This document shows, one piece after another, positions 6,112 to 6,977 of a DNA stretch of 6,977 nt; the first letter of the stretch is position 1, and every line of letters begins with the position of its first letter. The notes below the pieces were generated by a model that did no database searches, had not been told where the DNA came from, and saw only the letters and a program-made list of their open reading frames with translations. The DNA is from Synergistota bacterium (GTDB lineage: Bacteria; Synergistota; JAGHAJ01), in assembly GCA_021161545.1 (NCBI GenBank), contig JAGHAJ010000068.1:1-6977 (forward strand). Direction: 5' to 3'. A program made the position numbers and the translations under genes.

Positions 6112-6977
6112 ATGGAGCAGCGTTATAGATATACGTATGCAGTTGCAAGGATAAGATATCTTGAAAGGGAGCTACTCACAAAACCCTTTTTCCACAGACT
6201 GATAGAGGCGCCAACATTTGAGGATACCAAGAAGCTTCTTGGTGAGACTGTTTATGGGTTATCGGAGGAAAAGGATTTTGATGTCCTCTGGGAGGATGAA
6301 ACCGGGAGGGTCTCTAAGATAGTAAGGGAGCTTATGCCAGATATGAGGTTAGCTAAGTTTTTTGGGTATGGATACGATATATTTAACTTGAAAGTCTTGT
6401 TTAAGAATAGGCTCCTTGGAAAGCGTGGATTACAGAAAAACTGGGATGTTTTGGTAGATATGGGAACAATTTCTATAGATAGACTTGTGTCTATAATTGA
6501 AAATGAGATTTACGAGTATTTACCCTTCCACCGTTGGGATGTGGCCTATCTTGTGAAGGAATTAGTTGCAGAAATGGAAAAGGATACACTGGATACGAGA
6601 TTTGTGGACCTCATGTGGGATAAGATATACTTTAAGTTTTTGCTGCAGGAGGCGTTTGCTTCTGGCGAAGAGTTCCTTGTAAAGTATGTAAAGACGCTCA
6701 TAGATACAACTAACATGCTTACATTCTTCAGGTTGAAAATGAGAGATGAAGAAAAGAGCTATCTTGCAACTGTCCTAATAGACGGTGGTATGGTTGATAC
6801 GGAGAAGTTCATTAACAATTATCAGGAAAACTTGGACGGCATAGTGAAAGCGCTTGCGTATTCTCCTTATGGTAAACTTATTGCAGATGTGGTATCTGTT
6901 TTCGAGGAGAAAAGGAGCCTTGCTGTAATAGAGAAACAAGTCGATAATTACCTTGTATCTTTTGTGGATAGATGCAG
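6112..6977 (+). CDS. ntpC: V/A-type ATP synthase subunit C (central-stalk socket; 3' end outside the window)
   Basis: The frame is open from ATG 6112 to the window end, giving 288 complete codons of a family usually about 320-330 residues, so only the last few dozen residues are missing. Subunit C (equivalent to eukaryotic subunit d) is the funnel-shaped socket that sits on the K ring and holds the base of the rotating D-F shaft. The start is supported by AGGGGT (6099-6104), seven bases upstream. Family features are RYTYAVARIRYLERELL at residues 6-22, the YDIFNLKVLFKNR segment at about 88-100, which matches the conserved 'D-x-x-N-L-K' region, and IDTTNMLTFFRLK at about 199-211, which matches the repeated 'I-D-x-x-N-x-x-T-x-x-R-x-K' element. 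There is no membrane segment. Subunits F, A, B and D are expected to follow downstream. Confidence 0.94.
   Translation, partial: MEQRYRYTYAVARIRYLERELLTKPFFHRLIEAPTFEDTKKLLGETVYGLSEEKDFDVLWEDETGRVSKIVRELMPDMRLAKFFGYGYDIFNLKVLFKNRLLGKRGLQKNWDVLVDMGTISIDRLVSIIENEIYEYLPFHRWDVAYLVKELVAEMEKDTLDTRFVDLMWDKIYFKFLLQEAFASGEEFLVKYVKTLIDTTNMLTFFRLKMRDEEKSYLATVLIDGGMVDTEKFINNYQENLDGIVKALAYSPYGKLIADVVSVFEEKRSLAVIEKQVDNYLVSFVDRC

Overview
The window is bacterial chromosomal DNA dominated by the 5' half of a V/A-type (vacuolar/archaeal-type) ATPase operon, with three unrelated genes before it. The HDOD-domain gene, a homoserine kinase of bacterial type, purine-rich Shine-Dalgarno sites and a clear -35/-10 promoter all point to a bacterium rather than an archaeon. 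Heavy use of AGA/AGG arginine and ATA isoleucine codons and a moderate GC content would fit a thermophilic or deep-branching anaerobic lineage, but that is only an inference. The species cannot be named from this sequence.

Layout. (1) Positions 1-335 hold the 3' end of homoserine kinase (thrB, plus strand), cut by the window edge. (2) Positions 336-558 are a gap with no intact gene. It contains a minus-strand coding-like tail (about 359-463) that may be the remnant of a lost gene, and an inverted repeat (537-558) that is the likely terminator of the next gene. (3) Positions 559-1590, minus strand, encode a 343-residue protein with a C-terminal cluster of calcium-binding Asp/Asn-rich loops and an N-terminal half I do not recognise. 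(4) Positions 1591-1790 form a divergent intergenic region. (5) Positions 1791-2645, plus strand, encode a stand-alone HDOD-domain signalling protein. (6) From 2642 a near-consensus promoter, whose -35 box overlaps the HDOD stop codon, drives the ATPase genes in the order H(G)-I-K-E-C. Subunit C runs off the window end.

How the ATPase genes work together. H and E form the peripheral stalks. I is the membrane stator with the two conserved arginines of the ion half-channels. K is the duplicated proteolipid of the rotor ring. C is the socket joining the ring to the central stalk. The remaining subunits (F, A, B, D) are not in the window and are expected just downstream. The most informative observation is that subunit K keeps the complete set of residues that bind Na+ in Enterococcus hirae NtpK, which predicts a sodium-coupled rather than proton-coupled enzyme. 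No mobile element, CRISPR array, tRNA or rRNA was seen, and I found no clearly new multi-gene system. The least explained parts are the calcium-loop protein and the decayed coding tail beside it.
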